DNA of 64,000 bases, from positions 124,001 through 188,000 of the forward strand of contig NZ_SJSB01000001.1 of NCBI RefSeq assembly GCF_004352835.1, given 5' to 3'. The position numbers were made by a program, and so were the translations under genes. How positions within the stretch are numbered: position 1 is the stretch's first letter; each line of letters begins with the position of its first letter. The notes beneath the pieces were generated by a model. That model ran no database searches. It was given only the letters and a program-made list of their open reading frames with translations, and was not told where the DNA came from. This document shows, piece after piece, positions 1-8,445 of this stretch. The stretch comes from Marinomonas flavescens. GTDB lineage: Bacteria > Pseudomonadota > Gammaproteobacteria > Pseudomonadales > Marinomonadaceae.

Positions 1-1056
1 GGTTATTTCTGCAAATAATTTATTCCAAGTGGCGCTGTCCAATTCGCTTTTAACGTATTTCGCATCAATGCCTGGATACCAGTTAAAGCGTTTTACAATG
101 CCTTCTGCTTGTACTTTAGGGCTGGTGGCTAGCTCAATAAATTGACGTGCGAGTTCTGGATGAGCCGCTTTGGTTGGCGTGACATAATACATTGGTTGCC
201 CCGGCATTCCCGGCGCAATCAGAGCAAGCTTCATAGACGGCGGAATTTTGCCTTGCTCTTTCCAGCTGTAGAACATGTCGACCCAGACTGGTCCCATGAA
301 AATTTCACCACGGTTTAGCATGTCTAAAGTGCCAGCATTGCCTGGTGTAAAGGTGATGTTTTTATTGAATGCTTTTAACTTAGCGAACGCTTCCCCCCAA
401 TTTGACTCAACGTCTTTGTTATAAGGTTTGCTTGAAAGTGTTTTAGCGTCGGTGCCGTAAGCGTAAATCCAACCGGTAACAAAGCTGACGCCAGACATGC
501 CATTTTTAATGCCGTTGTAACCAAAGGCTTTAGGGTGTTTTTTAGTCCAAGTGACTAATTCATCGTAAGACTTTGGCGGTGTTGTAACAAAGTCACTGTT
601 GTACGCGATGGCTGTTTGGCTGTGAAACATAGGCATAACATAGCCTTCTACATTTGTTCCTAGCGCGTTTTTAGCACTGTCGCGAGAAACAAGTTTGCCC
701 GTGTCTATCTCTGAACGATATTTAGCTAATAGGCCTTCGCTTACCATTTGGCCGCCAATTTTTTGATGAACAACGGCAACATCAATATCCCATTTAGCCA
801 GATTACTGCTTTGTTGTGCTGACAGTTTTTCGAGGATTTTGTGCGAACCTGCATCACCAGGCCCAGTGCCGATGATGTTCACTTTAACGCCTGGGTGCAT
901 GGCTTCAAACTTAGGGGCTAGGTAAGTTTTTACGTAATCCACCATATTTTGGCCACCAGCAGAAGCAACGTTTAACACCGTTTCAGCTTGAGCAAAGCTC
1001 GTGAATTGAGCGATGCCTACAGCAGCGAGTACAGCAATTTTAGTTTTAGTAAACAT
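1..1056 (-). CDS. ABC transporter periplasmic substrate-binding protein (partial, C-terminus off the left edge)
   Basis: I read 352 codons from an ATG at 1056 to the window edge with no stop. The N-terminus is a typical signal peptide (MFTKTKIAVLAAVG, cleavage after FAQA near residue 24). The mature part has the layout of the extracellular solute-binding family 1 proteins of iron, polyamine and phosphonate-type importers (a DVAVVHQK stretch, AYNSDFV, then a W-rich middle and a 'PTKAAHPELARQFIELAT' tail). It begins 9 bp after the stop of the ATPase gene at 1066-2142, so the two are one operon and the permease genes probably lie to the left. The substrate cannot be read from sequence; the hydrolase and phosphatase genes across the divergent promoter suggest a phosphorylated compound (inference). 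Confidence 0.9.
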   Translation of the reverse strand, partial: MFTKTKIAVLAAVGIAQFTSFAQAETVLNVASAGGQNMVDYVKTYLAPKFEAMHPGVKVNIIGTGPGDAGSHKILEKLSAQQSSNLAKWDIDVAVVHQKIGGQMVSEGLLAKYRSEIDTGKLVSRDSAKNALGTNVEGYVMPMFHSQTAIAYNSDFVTTPPKSYDELVTWTKKHPKAFGYNGIKNGMSGVSFVTGWIYAYGTDAKTLSSKPYNKDVESNWGEAFAKLKAFNKNITFTPGNAGTLDMLNRGEIFMGPVWVDMFYSWKEQGKIPPSMKLALIAPGMPGQPMYYVTPTKAAHPELARQFIELATSPKVQAEGIVKRFNWYPGIDAKYVKSELDSATWNKLFAEIT

Positions 1057-1065
1057 GATGATCCC

Positions 1066-2142
1066 TTATTTATTTGACTGAAATGATGTTGGAACATGAT
1101 GCGCTGCAGTCTCTACTTGGTTGTTGTAGATATGCAGTGCGTCGGCAGTAACTCGTAACGTAACGGGGGTATTCTCAGGCAAATCACTATGGTGATCAGC
1201 CTGTATGGTGTGCGCCCCGCAGCGCACACTAATTCGGTAATGGTGTCCAAAGAAGGCGCTCTGTAAAACATGACCTTGGCAGGTTAGATCGGAATCAAAG
1301 TGAACATCGTTGCTCAATGAAGAGGCTTTTTCTGATGGCACTGTGACCTGCACGCTTTCGCTTCTAAAATAAATTTGTTGAGCGGATTTAGCGGGCAGCG
1401 TGTTGTCGTCGTTTTGCCACTCAATGTGATTTTCTGCCCCCATAAAATTAGCGACAAAAGCACTGCTTGGTGTGCGATATATTTCTTCAGGCGTACCCAG
1501 TTGTTCAATTTTCCCTTGGTTTAACACGGCGATTCGATCAGCCATTACAAGCGCTTCTTCTTGATCATGAGTCACAATTAAAGAGGTGAAGCCTAATTGC
1601 TTTTGAAGGGACTTTATTTCGTGACGCACATTGAGTCTGACCTTGGCATCAAGGTTAGAAAGTGGCTCATCAAGAACCAACACATCTGGCCTGATGGCTA
1701 GAGCTCGGGCGAGAGCCACGCGTTGTCGCTGTCCGCCAGACAATGAGGTGACTTTTTCGTTTTGCAGGCCTTCTAGCTTAACGATGACGAGCAATTCGTT
1801 AACGCGATCTTGAATTTCAGCGGTTTTTACTTTGCGTACTTTCAACCCATAACCGATGTTTTGCGCCACGGTTAAGTGAGGCCAAAGGGCGTAGCTTTGA
1901 AACACCATAGTGATATTTCGTTTTTCTGCAGGAAGCTTAGTAATGACGCGATCGCCTACATAAATTTCACCATGAGAAGCAGGAACGAAGCCACATAGAG
2001 CATTCAGTAATGTGGTTTTACCGCAACCAGAAGGGCCCAATAGGGCGATCATTTCACCTTGATTAATCTCTAAATTAAAATCGTTTAAGATCATCTTGCT
2101 GCCATAACCAGCGTGTAGATTCTCAATTTTCAATTGCGTCAT
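1066..2142 (-). CDS. ABC transporter ATP-binding protein (iron/polyamine/phosphonate type)
   Basis: This is the cytoplasmic ATPase of the importer whose binding protein follows it. Walker A GPSGCGKT is at residues 36-43, the Q-loop at VFQS (80-83), the LSGGQ signature at 134-138, Walker B with VLVLDEP at 154-160 and the switch histidine at 192 in THDQEEAL. Residues from about 240 to the end form a TOBE-like regulatory domain, as in the PotA/FbpC/UgpC class; 358 residues is the usual length. The start ATG at 2142 has a GGAG site 6 bp upstream. The gene is divergent from the hydrolase gene at 2316, and the LacI-like palindrome at 2196-2209 sits in the shared promoter region, so this operon is likely under control of the LacI protein at 3082. 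Confidence 0.95.
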   Translation of the reverse strand: MTQLKIENLHAGYGSKMILNDFNLEINQGEMIALLGPSGCGKTTLLNALCGFVPASHGEIYVGDRVITKLPAEKRNITMVFQSYALWPHLTVAQNIGYGLKVRKVKTAEIQDRVNELLVIVKLEGLQNEKVTSLSGGQRQRVALARALAIRPDVLVLDEPLSNLDAKVRLNVRHEIKSLQKQLGFTSLIVTHDQEEALVMADRIAVLNQGKIEQLGTPEEIYRTPSSAFVANFMGAENHIEWQNDDNTLPAKSAQQIYFRSESVQVTVPSEKASSLSNDVHFDSDLTCQGHVLQSAFFGHHYRISVRCGAHTIQADHHSDLPENTPVTLRVTADALHIYNNQVETAAHHVPTSFQSNK

Positions 2143-2195
2143 ATAGGGCTCCGAATCTGGCCTATTTTTTCTTTATTCAATTTATTTTTAAAAAA

Positions 2196-2209
2196 TGAAC
2201 ACGTGTTCA
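2196..2209. promoter_or_regulatory. Perfect 14-bp palindrome, probable LacI-family operator
   Basis: TGAACACGTGTTCA is a perfect dyad with a central CG, the hallmark of LacI/GalR-family operators. It lies in the 173-bp gap between the divergent ABC operon (start 2142) and the hydrolase-LacI-phosphatase unit (start 2316), about 54 bp from the ABC start codon. The LacI-family gene at 3082 is the obvious candidate ligand. I saw no second perfect copy in the window. Confidence 0.7.
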
Positions 2210-2315
2210 CTTGTTTGTAAAAAAAATGTAATCAATTGAAGACATTATGGTTGCCTACTTTGTCTGATCTTTATGACATTTTAATTAAACTAAAAAGACA
2301 TTTTGGTGCGGCGAG

Positions 2316-3062
2316 ATGAAAATTGATGTGATTGGTAGTGGAAGTGCGTTCTCTGAAATTAACAATACATCTTCAATTCACATTGAAGATAATAGCCATA
2401 ATCAGTGGTTGATTGACTGTGGCCCCACTATTCCTAGGGCGCTGTGGCAACGTGGCATTGAGGTGAATGCAATACAAGCTATTTACTTTACACATTGCCA
2501 CCCTGATCACTGTTCAGGCTTAGCGGCATTAGTGAACCAGTGGAAAAGTTTCCAACGCGCTGAACCTTTGGATATTTTTAGCCAACTTGAACAGCAGCCC
2601 TTACTAACGTCTTTAGTGGATTTGGCAATCTGGCCAGAGACCGATATTTGCTTTGATATTCGTTGGCACGACATTGCAGATGCATTTACATGGCAGCACT
2701 GGGAGATTGAAACGGCTAACACGCAGCATGAAATAAGCAATCGAGCGATTCGCCTTACGGTTGACGGCCAAACGCTATTTTACAGTGGCGATGGTCGACC
2801 TACGGCGGCAAGTAAAGTCTTGATGCAAGATGCGGATCTGGCTTTCCAAGAGTGTGCTTCTTTTAATGCGCTGGACGACGATGCCTCTCATGGGGATTTA
2901 CCAGACTGTATTCGTTTATTGAAAGATACGAATGTTAAAAAGTTGGGTCTTTACCATTGTTTTGATGCGGCTTTGCCAAACCTCCGTGACGCTGCTGGCA
3001 CTATCCCAAACCTATTTATCAGTTATGACGGTTTAATGCTGAATACCGCTGACGCACTATAA
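2316..3062 (+). CDS. Metallo-beta-lactamase-fold hydrolase (RNase Z/PhnP-like)
   Basis: This is a 248-residue MBL-fold metal-dependent hydrolase. The metal-binding motif H60-C-H62-P-D64-H65 is intact and the later ligands appear as YSGDG (about residue 151) and YHCFD near the C-terminus. There is no signal peptide, so it should be cytoplasmic. The fold and length resemble RNase Z and PhnP-type phosphodiesterases. Because it is joined to an inositol-monophosphatase-family gene and divergent from an ABC importer, I infer that it opens a phosphodiester or cyclic phosphate of the imported compound; this is not proven by the sequence. It is followed 19 bp later by the LacI regulator. Confidence 0.85.
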   Translation: MKIDVIGSGSAFSEINNTSSIHIEDNSHNQWLIDCGPTIPRALWQRGIEVNAIQAIYFTHCHPDHCSGLAALVNQWKSFQRAEPLDIFSQLEQQPLLTSLVDLAIWPETDICFDIRWHDIADAFTWQHWEIETANTQHEISNRAIRLTVDGQTLFYSGDGRPTAASKVLMQDADLAFQECASFNALDDDASHGDLPDCIRLLKDTNVKKLGLYHCFDAALPNLRDAAGTIPNLFISYDGLMLNTADAL

Positions 3063-3081
3063 ATTGATTGAAAGAGGAGCG

Positions 3082-4125
3082 ATGCTCTTGGCAAAAATCT
3101 CAAAGAAATTCACGGTAACCGCACAGGATGTCGCCACCAAAGCGGGCGTATCAAGAGCCGCGGTATCTCGTACTTTTACCAACAATGGTAGCGTCTCCAA
3201 AGCCACTCGGGAGAAGGTAATTAGCGCCGCTGACGCCTTGGGCTACCAAGTTAATTTTTTAGCGCAAGGGTTGAACCGCAAGCGTAGCCAATTGATCGGT
3301 GTTGTTGTAGCGCGCTTGAGTGACCCGTTCCGCAGTAGTTTACTGGAAGGTTTATTGGCGGAAATCCAGCGAAAAGGTTATCAAGCGTTGGTCACAGAAG
3401 TAAGAAACCCTGATGAGCTTGAAGAAACCATTCGTCGATTTACTCAGTTTCAGGTATCGGGCGTTATTGTTACTTCTGGTCAGCCGCCAACGCAACTGGT
3501 GAAAGATTGTGTTCAGCATAATATTCCGGTGGTTGGCATCAATCGTCATATGGATCTACCTGACGTTGACTTTGTCTGTTCAGACAACGAAACAGGCGCA
3601 ACATTAGCGGCTGAGCAATTGATTGCATCTGGCTGTAAAAAGTTTGCATGGCTAAATTATGCAGGCTCTACCTGGGCGGGCGTAAAGCGAGGAGATTCCT
3701 TTCATCGCATTATCATGGAGAAATATGCAGAGGATCGGTTTGCGTTGCTTCAAATTGAAGCCACACAAGACGGTTATCAAGGTGGCCGAAGCGCCGCGCA
3801 TGAGTTTTGTCGATCAGGGGCGTCTGCCGATGGCGTGTTTTGCGCAAACGCTCAGCTCGCGTGTGGGTTTTTAGATGGCATGAGAGAACATGGATTTCAC
3901 GCACCAAATGACTTTCATTTGATCGGATTCGATGACACACCATTAACCGCTCAATACAGTTATCGCCTAACAACGGTTAGCCAAGATATTGAAGAAACCG
4001 CGGTTCGCGCCGTGTCCTGCTTAGAATCAAGAGGGCGTGATGCAAATATCACCCAACGTTTTGAAGTGGTTCCCGTCAAGCTGGTGCTGCGGCATACCTC
4101 TCCCCAAATAAGAGAACCGCGATAG
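3082..4125 (+). CDS. LacI/GalR-family transcriptional regulator
   Basis: An N-terminal helix-turn-helix (TAQDVATKAGVSRAAVSRTF) is followed by the hinge helix and a periplasmic-binding-like effector domain (LIGVVVARLSDPF onwards), ending in the usual VPVKLVLRHT strand. The length of about 347 residues is typical. Start choice is uncertain: a GAGGAG at 3074-3079 is only 2 bp from the ATG at 3082 but 8 bp from an in-frame TTG at 3088; a TTG at 3064 would precede the ribosome site and is unlikely. It lies in a probable operon between the MBL hydrolase and the phosphatase. The palindrome at 2196-2209 is its likely operator, giving autoregulation plus control of the divergent importer. Confidence 0.92.
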   Translation: MLLAKISKKFTVTAQDVATKAGVSRAAVSRTFTNNGSVSKATREKVISAADALGYQVNFLAQGLNRKRSQLIGVVVARLSDPFRSSLLEGLLAEIQRKGYQALVTEVRNPDELEETIRRFTQFQVSGVIVTSGQPPTQLVKDCVQHNIPVVGINRHMDLPDVDFVCSDNETGATLAAEQLIASGCKKFAWLNYAGSTWAGVKRGDSFHRIIMEKYAEDRFALLQIEATQDGYQGGRSAAHEFCRSGASADGVFCANAQLACGFLDGMREHGFHAPNDFHLIGFDDTPLTAQYSYRLTTVSQDIEETAVRAVSCLESRGRDANITQRFEVVPVKLVLRHTSPQIREPR

Positions 4126-4194
4126 CGTGCAAGTGTTTTATTGCGAAGCACCAAGAGCATTTAAAAGAACCTACAACTTAAAAAGGCATTGTTA

Positions 4195-4989
4195 ATGGAA
4201 CCGATTCAAGACTACACATTATTAGAAAACGCGATTAGAGAAGCCGGAATTCGAGCGCAAGAAATTCGCAAAACTGGATTGTCTGTGACGCAAAAAGGGC
4301 GTCAGGATTTTGTTTCTCAAGCAGACCTCTTTGTTGAAAGTGAACTTAGAAAAACGATACTTTCTCTTTACCCAGACGATGATTTTTTGGGTGAAGAAAG
4401 TGGCCTGACTAAAGCCAATAATACGCTTGATGGGAACGGTGTTTGGGTGATCGACCCCATTGATGGGACTACTAATTATCTGCAAAAAATGGACTATTGG
4501 TGTTTATCTATTGCTTACGTGATCGCTGGTGAAATCCAACTTGGCTTTATTTATGCGCCAGATCGGGATGAGTTTTTCGTTGCTAAAAGAGGTAAGGGAG
4601 CATTTTTAAATAACCAACGTTTAACAATACAAGAGCCAGAAAGTGGGAAAGCCATTATAGGCCTAGGCCGTTCAAATCGTCGTCCTTTGAAAAATTATTT
4701 GGATGTACTGCATCTATTGGACCAGCACAATGTTGAATATCGTCGTTTTGGTTCGGGCGCGTTGATGTTAGCCCATGTGGCTTCCGGTCAGGTAAATGGG
4801 TATTTTGAAGCGCACTTAAACAGCTGGGACGCTCTTGCGGGCCTGCTATTAATCGAAGAGGCGGGTGGTCGTGTGCCTAATTTTCTTGCTAATAATGGTT
4901 TGCTTGAAGGGAATTCAGTATGGACGGCCAGTAAAACCTTGTGGGAAGAGTTGAATACTCCGCTAGCAGAGCTTTCTCATTACTCGTAA
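4195..4989 (+). CDS. Inositol-monophosphatase-family sugar/nucleotide phosphatase
   Basis: This 264-residue protein has all IMPase-family metal motifs: GEES at 66-69, DPIDGT at 87-92 and WDALAG at 211-216. The family (SuhB, CysQ, HisN-like and others) removes phosphate from inositol phosphates, sugars, 3'-phosphoadenosine nucleotides or histidinol phosphate, so the substrate is open. ATG at 4195 is preferred because AAAAGG at 4181-4186 lies 8 bp upstream; an in-frame TTG at 4189 is too close. It is the last gene of the hydrolase-LacI unit and ends before a bidirectional terminator shared with argC. In context it may dephosphorylate the product of the neighbouring MBL hydrolase (inference). 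Confidence 0.9.
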   Translation: MEPIQDYTLLENAIREAGIRAQEIRKTGLSVTQKGRQDFVSQADLFVESELRKTILSLYPDDDFLGEESGLTKANNTLDGNGVWVIDPIDGTTNYLQKMDYWCLSIAYVIAGEIQLGFIYAPDRDEFFVAKRGKGAFLNNQRLTIQEPESGKAIIGLGRSNRRPLKNYLDVLHLLDQHNVEYRRFGSGALMLAHVASGQVNGYFEAHLNSWDALAGLLLIEEAGGRVPNFLANNGLLEGNSVWTASKTLWEELNTPLAELSHYS

Positions 4990-5062
4990 TAAGAGCGCAA
5001 TAAGCCAAGGTTGCTGATAAGAAGAGAGAATCAAAAAGCAGAAAAATGAAAGGCAGGAAATT

Positions 5063-5092
5063 AAAAAGTCGAACACAAGTGCTCGACTTTTT
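5063..5092. terminator. Bidirectional terminator between the phosphatase gene and argC
   Basis: Arms AAAAAGTCGA (5063-5072) and TCGACTTTTT (5083-5092) pair perfectly with A/T runs at both ends. It sits between two convergent genes. Confidence 0.8.
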
Positions 5093-5109
5093 CTCGCTAA
5101 ATTCGAAAT

Positions 5110-6045
5110 TTACAGGGTAACGGCAATGTCTTCAGCAAAACCTAGCATGATGTTTAGGTTTTGCACGGCAGCACCCGAAGCACCTTTGCCAAGGTTGTCT
5201 AACTTAGCCACTAATACACCGGATTGATTATCAGGGCCACTCAACACAGATAATTCAACTTGATTCGTGTTCTCAAGACCGTGAGGAGTTAAGAACGGCG
5301 CCGAATTATCCACCACGGCATTAAAATCATTGACGGTTACAAAGGCATCCGTCGCATAGGTTTTTAGCAACTCAGCGTGTAGCTGCTCCATGGTGACATT
5401 GCCTTTTAGCTGAATCGGTAAAAATGTCAGCATACCTTGACGAAAACTGCCTACGCTTGGCACAAAAATAGGGGACTTATCTAATCCAGACCAGGTTTTA
5501 ATCTCAGGCAAATGCTTATGATTAAATGTCAGACCGTAAGCGCCGAATGTTGGTGCATTATGCGTGCTTTCATAACGATCGATTAACGCATTACCACCGC
5601 CGCTGTAACCAGAAACGGCGTTGATAGAGTAATCGCCAGACGCGGGTAATAACCCTGCTTCTATTAAAGGTTTTAGGAACAGAATCGCACCGGTAGGGTA
5701 ACAGCCAGGGTTGGAAACAAACTGCGCGTCTTTGATTTTAGCGCGCTGAGTCACATCCAATTCAGGAAGTCCGTACACCCAGCCATCCGCCACGCGGTGA
5801 ACGGAACTGGCATCAAGAATACGGCAGCCTTCTTCTTTAGCCAGCACAACACTGTCTTTGGCCGCGTCATCAGGCAAGCAAAGTACGGTGACGTCAGCTT
5901 CTTTCATCAGACGGCGCTTCTCTTCTACATCGCGTTTCTTAGCGGGATCAATACTGATGATGCTAATGTTCGGATGGTTGACCAAACGGTCTCTTACTTG
6001 CAAGCCGGTGGTACCAGTTTCACCATCAATAAATACTTTTTTCAC
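5110..6045 (-). CDS. argC: N-acetyl-gamma-glutamyl-phosphate reductase (short, type 2)
   Basis: ArgC reduces N-acetylglutamyl phosphate to the semialdehyde in arginine biosynthesis. The NADP-binding start VFIDGETGTTG and the catalytic SNPGCYPTGA with Cys115 are present. I chose the GTG at 6045 (311 residues) because AAAGGA lies upstream at good spacing and the type 2 proteins begin exactly with this strand; an ATG at 6084 would add 13 unconserved residues. It stands alone here, away from other arg genes, which is common in gammaproteobacteria. It is divergent from the hydroxyacid dehydrogenase gene. No clear ARG box was found. Confidence 0.95.
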   Translation of the reverse strand: MKKVFIDGETGTTGLQVRDRLVNHPNISIISIDPAKKRDVEEKRRLMKEADVTVLCLPDDAAKDSVVLAKEEGCRILDASSVHRVADGWVYGLPELDVTQRAKIKDAQFVSNPGCYPTGAILFLKPLIEAGLLPASGDYSINAVSGYSGGGNALIDRYESTHNAPTFGAYGLTFNHKHLPEIKTWSGLDKSPIFVPSVGSFRQGMLTFLPIQLKGNVTMEQLHAELLKTYATDAFVTVNDFNAVVDNSAPFLTPHGLENTNQVELSVLSGPDNQSGVLVAKLDNLGKGASGAAVQNLNIMLGFAEDIAVTL

Positions 6046-6341
6046 AGCGTGGGGTCCTTTGTGGTCTGTCTTAAATTGTTGCAACGTCAGGGGCTTTGTT
6101 GAGCCTTTGCTGAGGTTTTTGGCAGTTTATACTGCGTTTAAGGCGTTATTAATATTTAACGAAGAGTGTAATGCATCCCGCTTCGGGTGAATAGTTGGTA
6201 GCCCTGCTAAATGGCTAAAAAATGCCATGCAATAACGTCTTTGCAACTTTATATAGAAGAGCATTTGTAAAAGTATTCCTTGTTGTGGCAGGCTTGATCA
6301 CGAACATTCACATGAGCCCATTCATCGTACCGAGATTCGCA

Positions 6342-7274
6342 ATGAACAATGACCTTTTACTTGTCACGAATAATGAGAAATACACCGCCAAATTGAAAGC
6401 GGCCTTTTTAGCGCGTCGTCCAGAAATCAATGTGTTAGTAGCTGGCGATGCCGGTGCAGAGCAGGCGCAAATGGCCCTTTGCTGGCACCCAGAAGCAGAC
6501 TTATTAACGCGCTACCCAAATTTAAAATGCCTGCATTCTGTCGCGGCAGGTGTCGACCATTTGGGAACGGAGTTATTAACCTCAGGCTTGCCTGTTTGTC
6601 GAGTGGTGGATGACCATCAAAAGCAAGGCATGCTGGAATACGTATTGTGGGGCGCACTCACTGTACAGCGTAATTTTGACAAGATAAGCGCGAACCAAAG
6701 CGAGTCAAAATGGCAGGGCTTTCGTCAGCGACCCGCGTCCGACATTCGCGTCAGTGTCTTAGGGTTAGGAGAGCTAGGACAGTTTGTCGCGCGTGGATTA
6801 GCGCAATTTGGCTATCGTGTTTCTGGTTGGTCACGTAGCCCTAAAACTCTGAACGGCATCCACTGTTACCACGGTCAAGAAGGGCTAGGTGAAATGCTAA
6901 AAGAAACCGAACTACTGGTAAACTTATTGCCATTAAGCCCAGCGACAAAAGGCATATTAAACAAAGACTTGTTTAATAAAATGCCAGAGGGCGGTTACCT
7001 CATCAACGTAGGGCGTGGTGGTCATTTGATCCAAGAAGACTTAATCGAGCGGATCGATGCGGGCCATCTACGAGGCGCCTTATTAGACGTATTCAACCAA
7101 GAACCCTTACCCGCCACAGACCCATTATGGACCACCAAAGGCATCACAATCACCCCGCATTTAGCCTCTGATGCTTCACTACCCACCATCATCGAACAAG
7201 TCGCAGACAACGTACTAAGCTTTGTCAGCAAGGGTGAATTGAATAATCAAATAGACTTAACAAAAGGCTACTGA
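6342..7274 (+). CDS. ghrA: Glyoxylate/hydroxypyruvate reductase A-like D-2-hydroxyacid dehydrogenase
   Basis: This protein of about 310 residues has the D-2-hydroxyacid dehydrogenase layout: a Rossmann motif GLGELG, INVGRGG with the catalytic arginine, NQEPLPATDPLW with the catalytic glutamate and TPHLAS with the histidine. Length and the short N-terminal catalytic half fit GhrA (YcdW), which reduces glyoxylate and hydroxypyruvate with NADPH. The frame is open from 6222, but MNNDLLLVTN at 6342 matches the family start; an ATG at 6312 is possible and neither has a strong ribosome site. The gene symbol is by family resemblance. A terminator follows at 7351. Confidence 0.85.
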   Translation: MNNDLLLVTNNEKYTAKLKAAFLARRPEINVLVAGDAGAEQAQMALCWHPEADLLTRYPNLKCLHSVAAGVDHLGTELLTSGLPVCRVVDDHQKQGMLEYVLWGALTVQRNFDKISANQSESKWQGFRQRPASDIRVSVLGLGELGQFVARGLAQFGYRVSGWSRSPKTLNGIHCYHGQEGLGEMLKETELLVNLLPLSPATKGILNKDLFNKMPEGGYLINVGRGGHLIQEDLIERIDAGHLRGALLDVFNQEPLPATDPLWTTKGITITPHLASDASLPTIIEQVADNVLSFVSKGELNNQIDLTKGY

Positions 7275-7312
7275 TAAACCGAGCAGATCCAGAACTACAA
7301 TCAATTTTCTCC

Positions 7313-7336
7313 CAGCCTCCGCCTCAGCGGAGGCTG
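7313..7336. repeat. Perfect GC-rich inverted repeat after ghrA
   Basis: CAGCCTCCGC and GCGGAGGCTG form a 10-bp perfect stem with a CTCA loop, 38 bp after the stop of ghrA. There is no U tract directly behind it; it probably protects the 3' end or aids the terminator 15 bp downstream. Confidence 0.6.
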
Positions 7337-7350
7337 CCAAACTAAATTAC

Positions 7351-7373
7351 CGAACCTTGCGTTCGTTTTTTTT
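7351..7373 (+). terminator. Rho-independent terminator after ghrA
   Basis: CGAAC-CTTGC-GTTCG is followed by an unbroken run of T to 7373. The stem is short (5 bp) but the U tract is excellent. Confidence 0.75.
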
Positions 7374-7385
7374 GCTTATTTTTTA

Positions 7386-7421
7386 ATTATGCGCTTGCAT
7401 AAAATTATGCAATTGCATAAT
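7386..7421. promoter_or_regulatory. Two abutting 18-bp dyads, probable operator upstream of the DDAH-family gene
   Basis: ATTATGCAATTGCATAAT at 7404-7421 is a perfect 18-bp palindrome. The preceding 18 bp (7386-7403, ATTATGCGCTTGCATAAA) is a near copy, so two sites lie head to tail with a period of exactly 18 bp. They are 60-96 bp upstream of the start at 7482. The TetR-family protein at 11263, at the end of this cluster, is a candidate ligand, but the link is inference and I see no copy in front of that gene. Confidence 0.65.
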
Positions 7422-7481
7422 AATGAAGGCTAATTCATTTTTGATATTTTAATTCTAGTAAATTCAACGAAAGGGCAATCT

Positions 7482-8357
7482 ATGAAATCATTTGGTAGTC
7501 AATCTATGGTCGCACCGATTAAGCGTGTCTTGATGCGTCGTCCTGGTGAGAGTCTTCGCAACGCAGATCCTTCTGAATGGCATTACGGTCATCAGTTCAA
7601 TGGAGAAAAGGCGATTGCTCAGTATGATGAGTTTGCTAAGTTAGTCGCCTCTTCAGGTGCTGAAATTACTTGGTTGGAAGACAATGGTGATGGTCTATGT
7701 GATGCCATGTTTACCCAAGATGCCTCATTAGTGACGGATCATGGTGCAGTGCTATTAAATATGGGCAAGCCTCTACGTATGCCTGAGCCTGACTTACATG
7801 GTGTAGCTTATAAAAAAGCAGGTGTTCCTATTCTTGGTGCATTAACTGGCGAAGCTCGAATAGAAGGTGGTGATTTTATTTGGCTAAATGACAAAACCAT
7901 TATTGTAGGATGTGGTTTTCGTTCTAACCGTGAAGGGATTGACCAACTTAATAGTATTTTAAATCCATACGATATTAATGTGATTGGCTTTGATTTACCT
8001 GTTTGGCAAGGTGCTGAAGCTTGTTTGCATTTGATGTCCATGATTTCACCTTTGGATGAGAAGCTGGTACTTATTTATTCTCCGTTAATGCCAACTGCAT
8101 TTTATACTTTGTTATTAAAAGAAGGTTTTACTTTGCTAGATGCTCCCGCGGAAGAGTTTTTAGGCAGCGGCGGTTTGAATTTAAACGTCTTACCCATCAA
8201 CCCTCGCGAATGCATTATGATTTCAGGATTTCCTGAGACCAAACGAATGATGGAAGACGCAGGTTGTACTGTACATACTTTTGAAGGTGATGCGTTATGT
8301 ATTGCTTGTGAAGGTGGGCCAACCTGTTTGACGAATACAATTTTTAGAGAAAACTAA
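7482..8357 (+). CDS. Dimethylarginine dimethylaminohydrolase/arginine deiminase-fold hydrolase
   Basis: This 291-residue enzyme has the guanidino-modifying fold. Visible active-site pieces are CDAMFTQD (about 69-76), EGGDF (about 127-131), His183 in CLHLMS and the nucleophile Cys282 in GGPTCLTN. DDAH and arginine deiminase hydrolyse substituted arginine or arginine to citrulline; the HLMS in place of the usual HLD of arginine deiminases suggests a different substrate. It heads a cluster with an amino-acid-type ABC importer and a TetR regulator, so I infer that it acts on an imported guanidino compound. A hairpin and an 88-bp gap separate it from the binding-protein gene. Confidence 0.85.
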   Translation: MKSFGSQSMVAPIKRVLMRRPGESLRNADPSEWHYGHQFNGEKAIAQYDEFAKLVASSGAEITWLEDNGDGLCDAMFTQDASLVTDHGAVLLNMGKPLRMPEPDLHGVAYKKAGVPILGALTGEARIEGGDFIWLNDKTIIVGCGFRSNREGIDQLNSILNPYDINVIGFDLPVWQGAEACLHLMSMISPLDEKLVLIYSPLMPTAFYTLLLKEGFTLLDAPAEEFLGSGGLNLNVLPINPRECIMISGFPETKRMMEDAGCTVHTFEGDALCIACEGGPTCLTNTIFREN

Positions 8358-8369
8358 GCCAACAAAACT

Positions 8370-8398
8370 AATAAACGAAAATAGAATATTCGTTTATT
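8370..8398 (+). repeat. Intercistronic hairpin after the DDAH-family gene
   Basis: Arms AATAAACGAA (8370-8379) and TTCGTTTATT (8389-8398) pair perfectly. It lies 12 bp after the stop codon and may reduce read-through into the transporter genes. Confidence 0.6.
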
Positions 8399-8445
8399 AT
8401 TTTAAGTAGATTCTATTAACAATCAAATATTGTAAGAGAGACATC

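Noticed and set aside
3064-3087. A TTG at 3064 as start of the LacI gene
   Set aside because: It lies before the GAGGAG ribosome site; later starts at 3082 or 3088 are better.
6122-6135. GCAGT-TTAT-ACTGC near the argC start as a possible ARG box
   Set aside because: It does not match the TGAAT-N4-ATTCA pattern of ArgR sites and the arms are only 5 bp.
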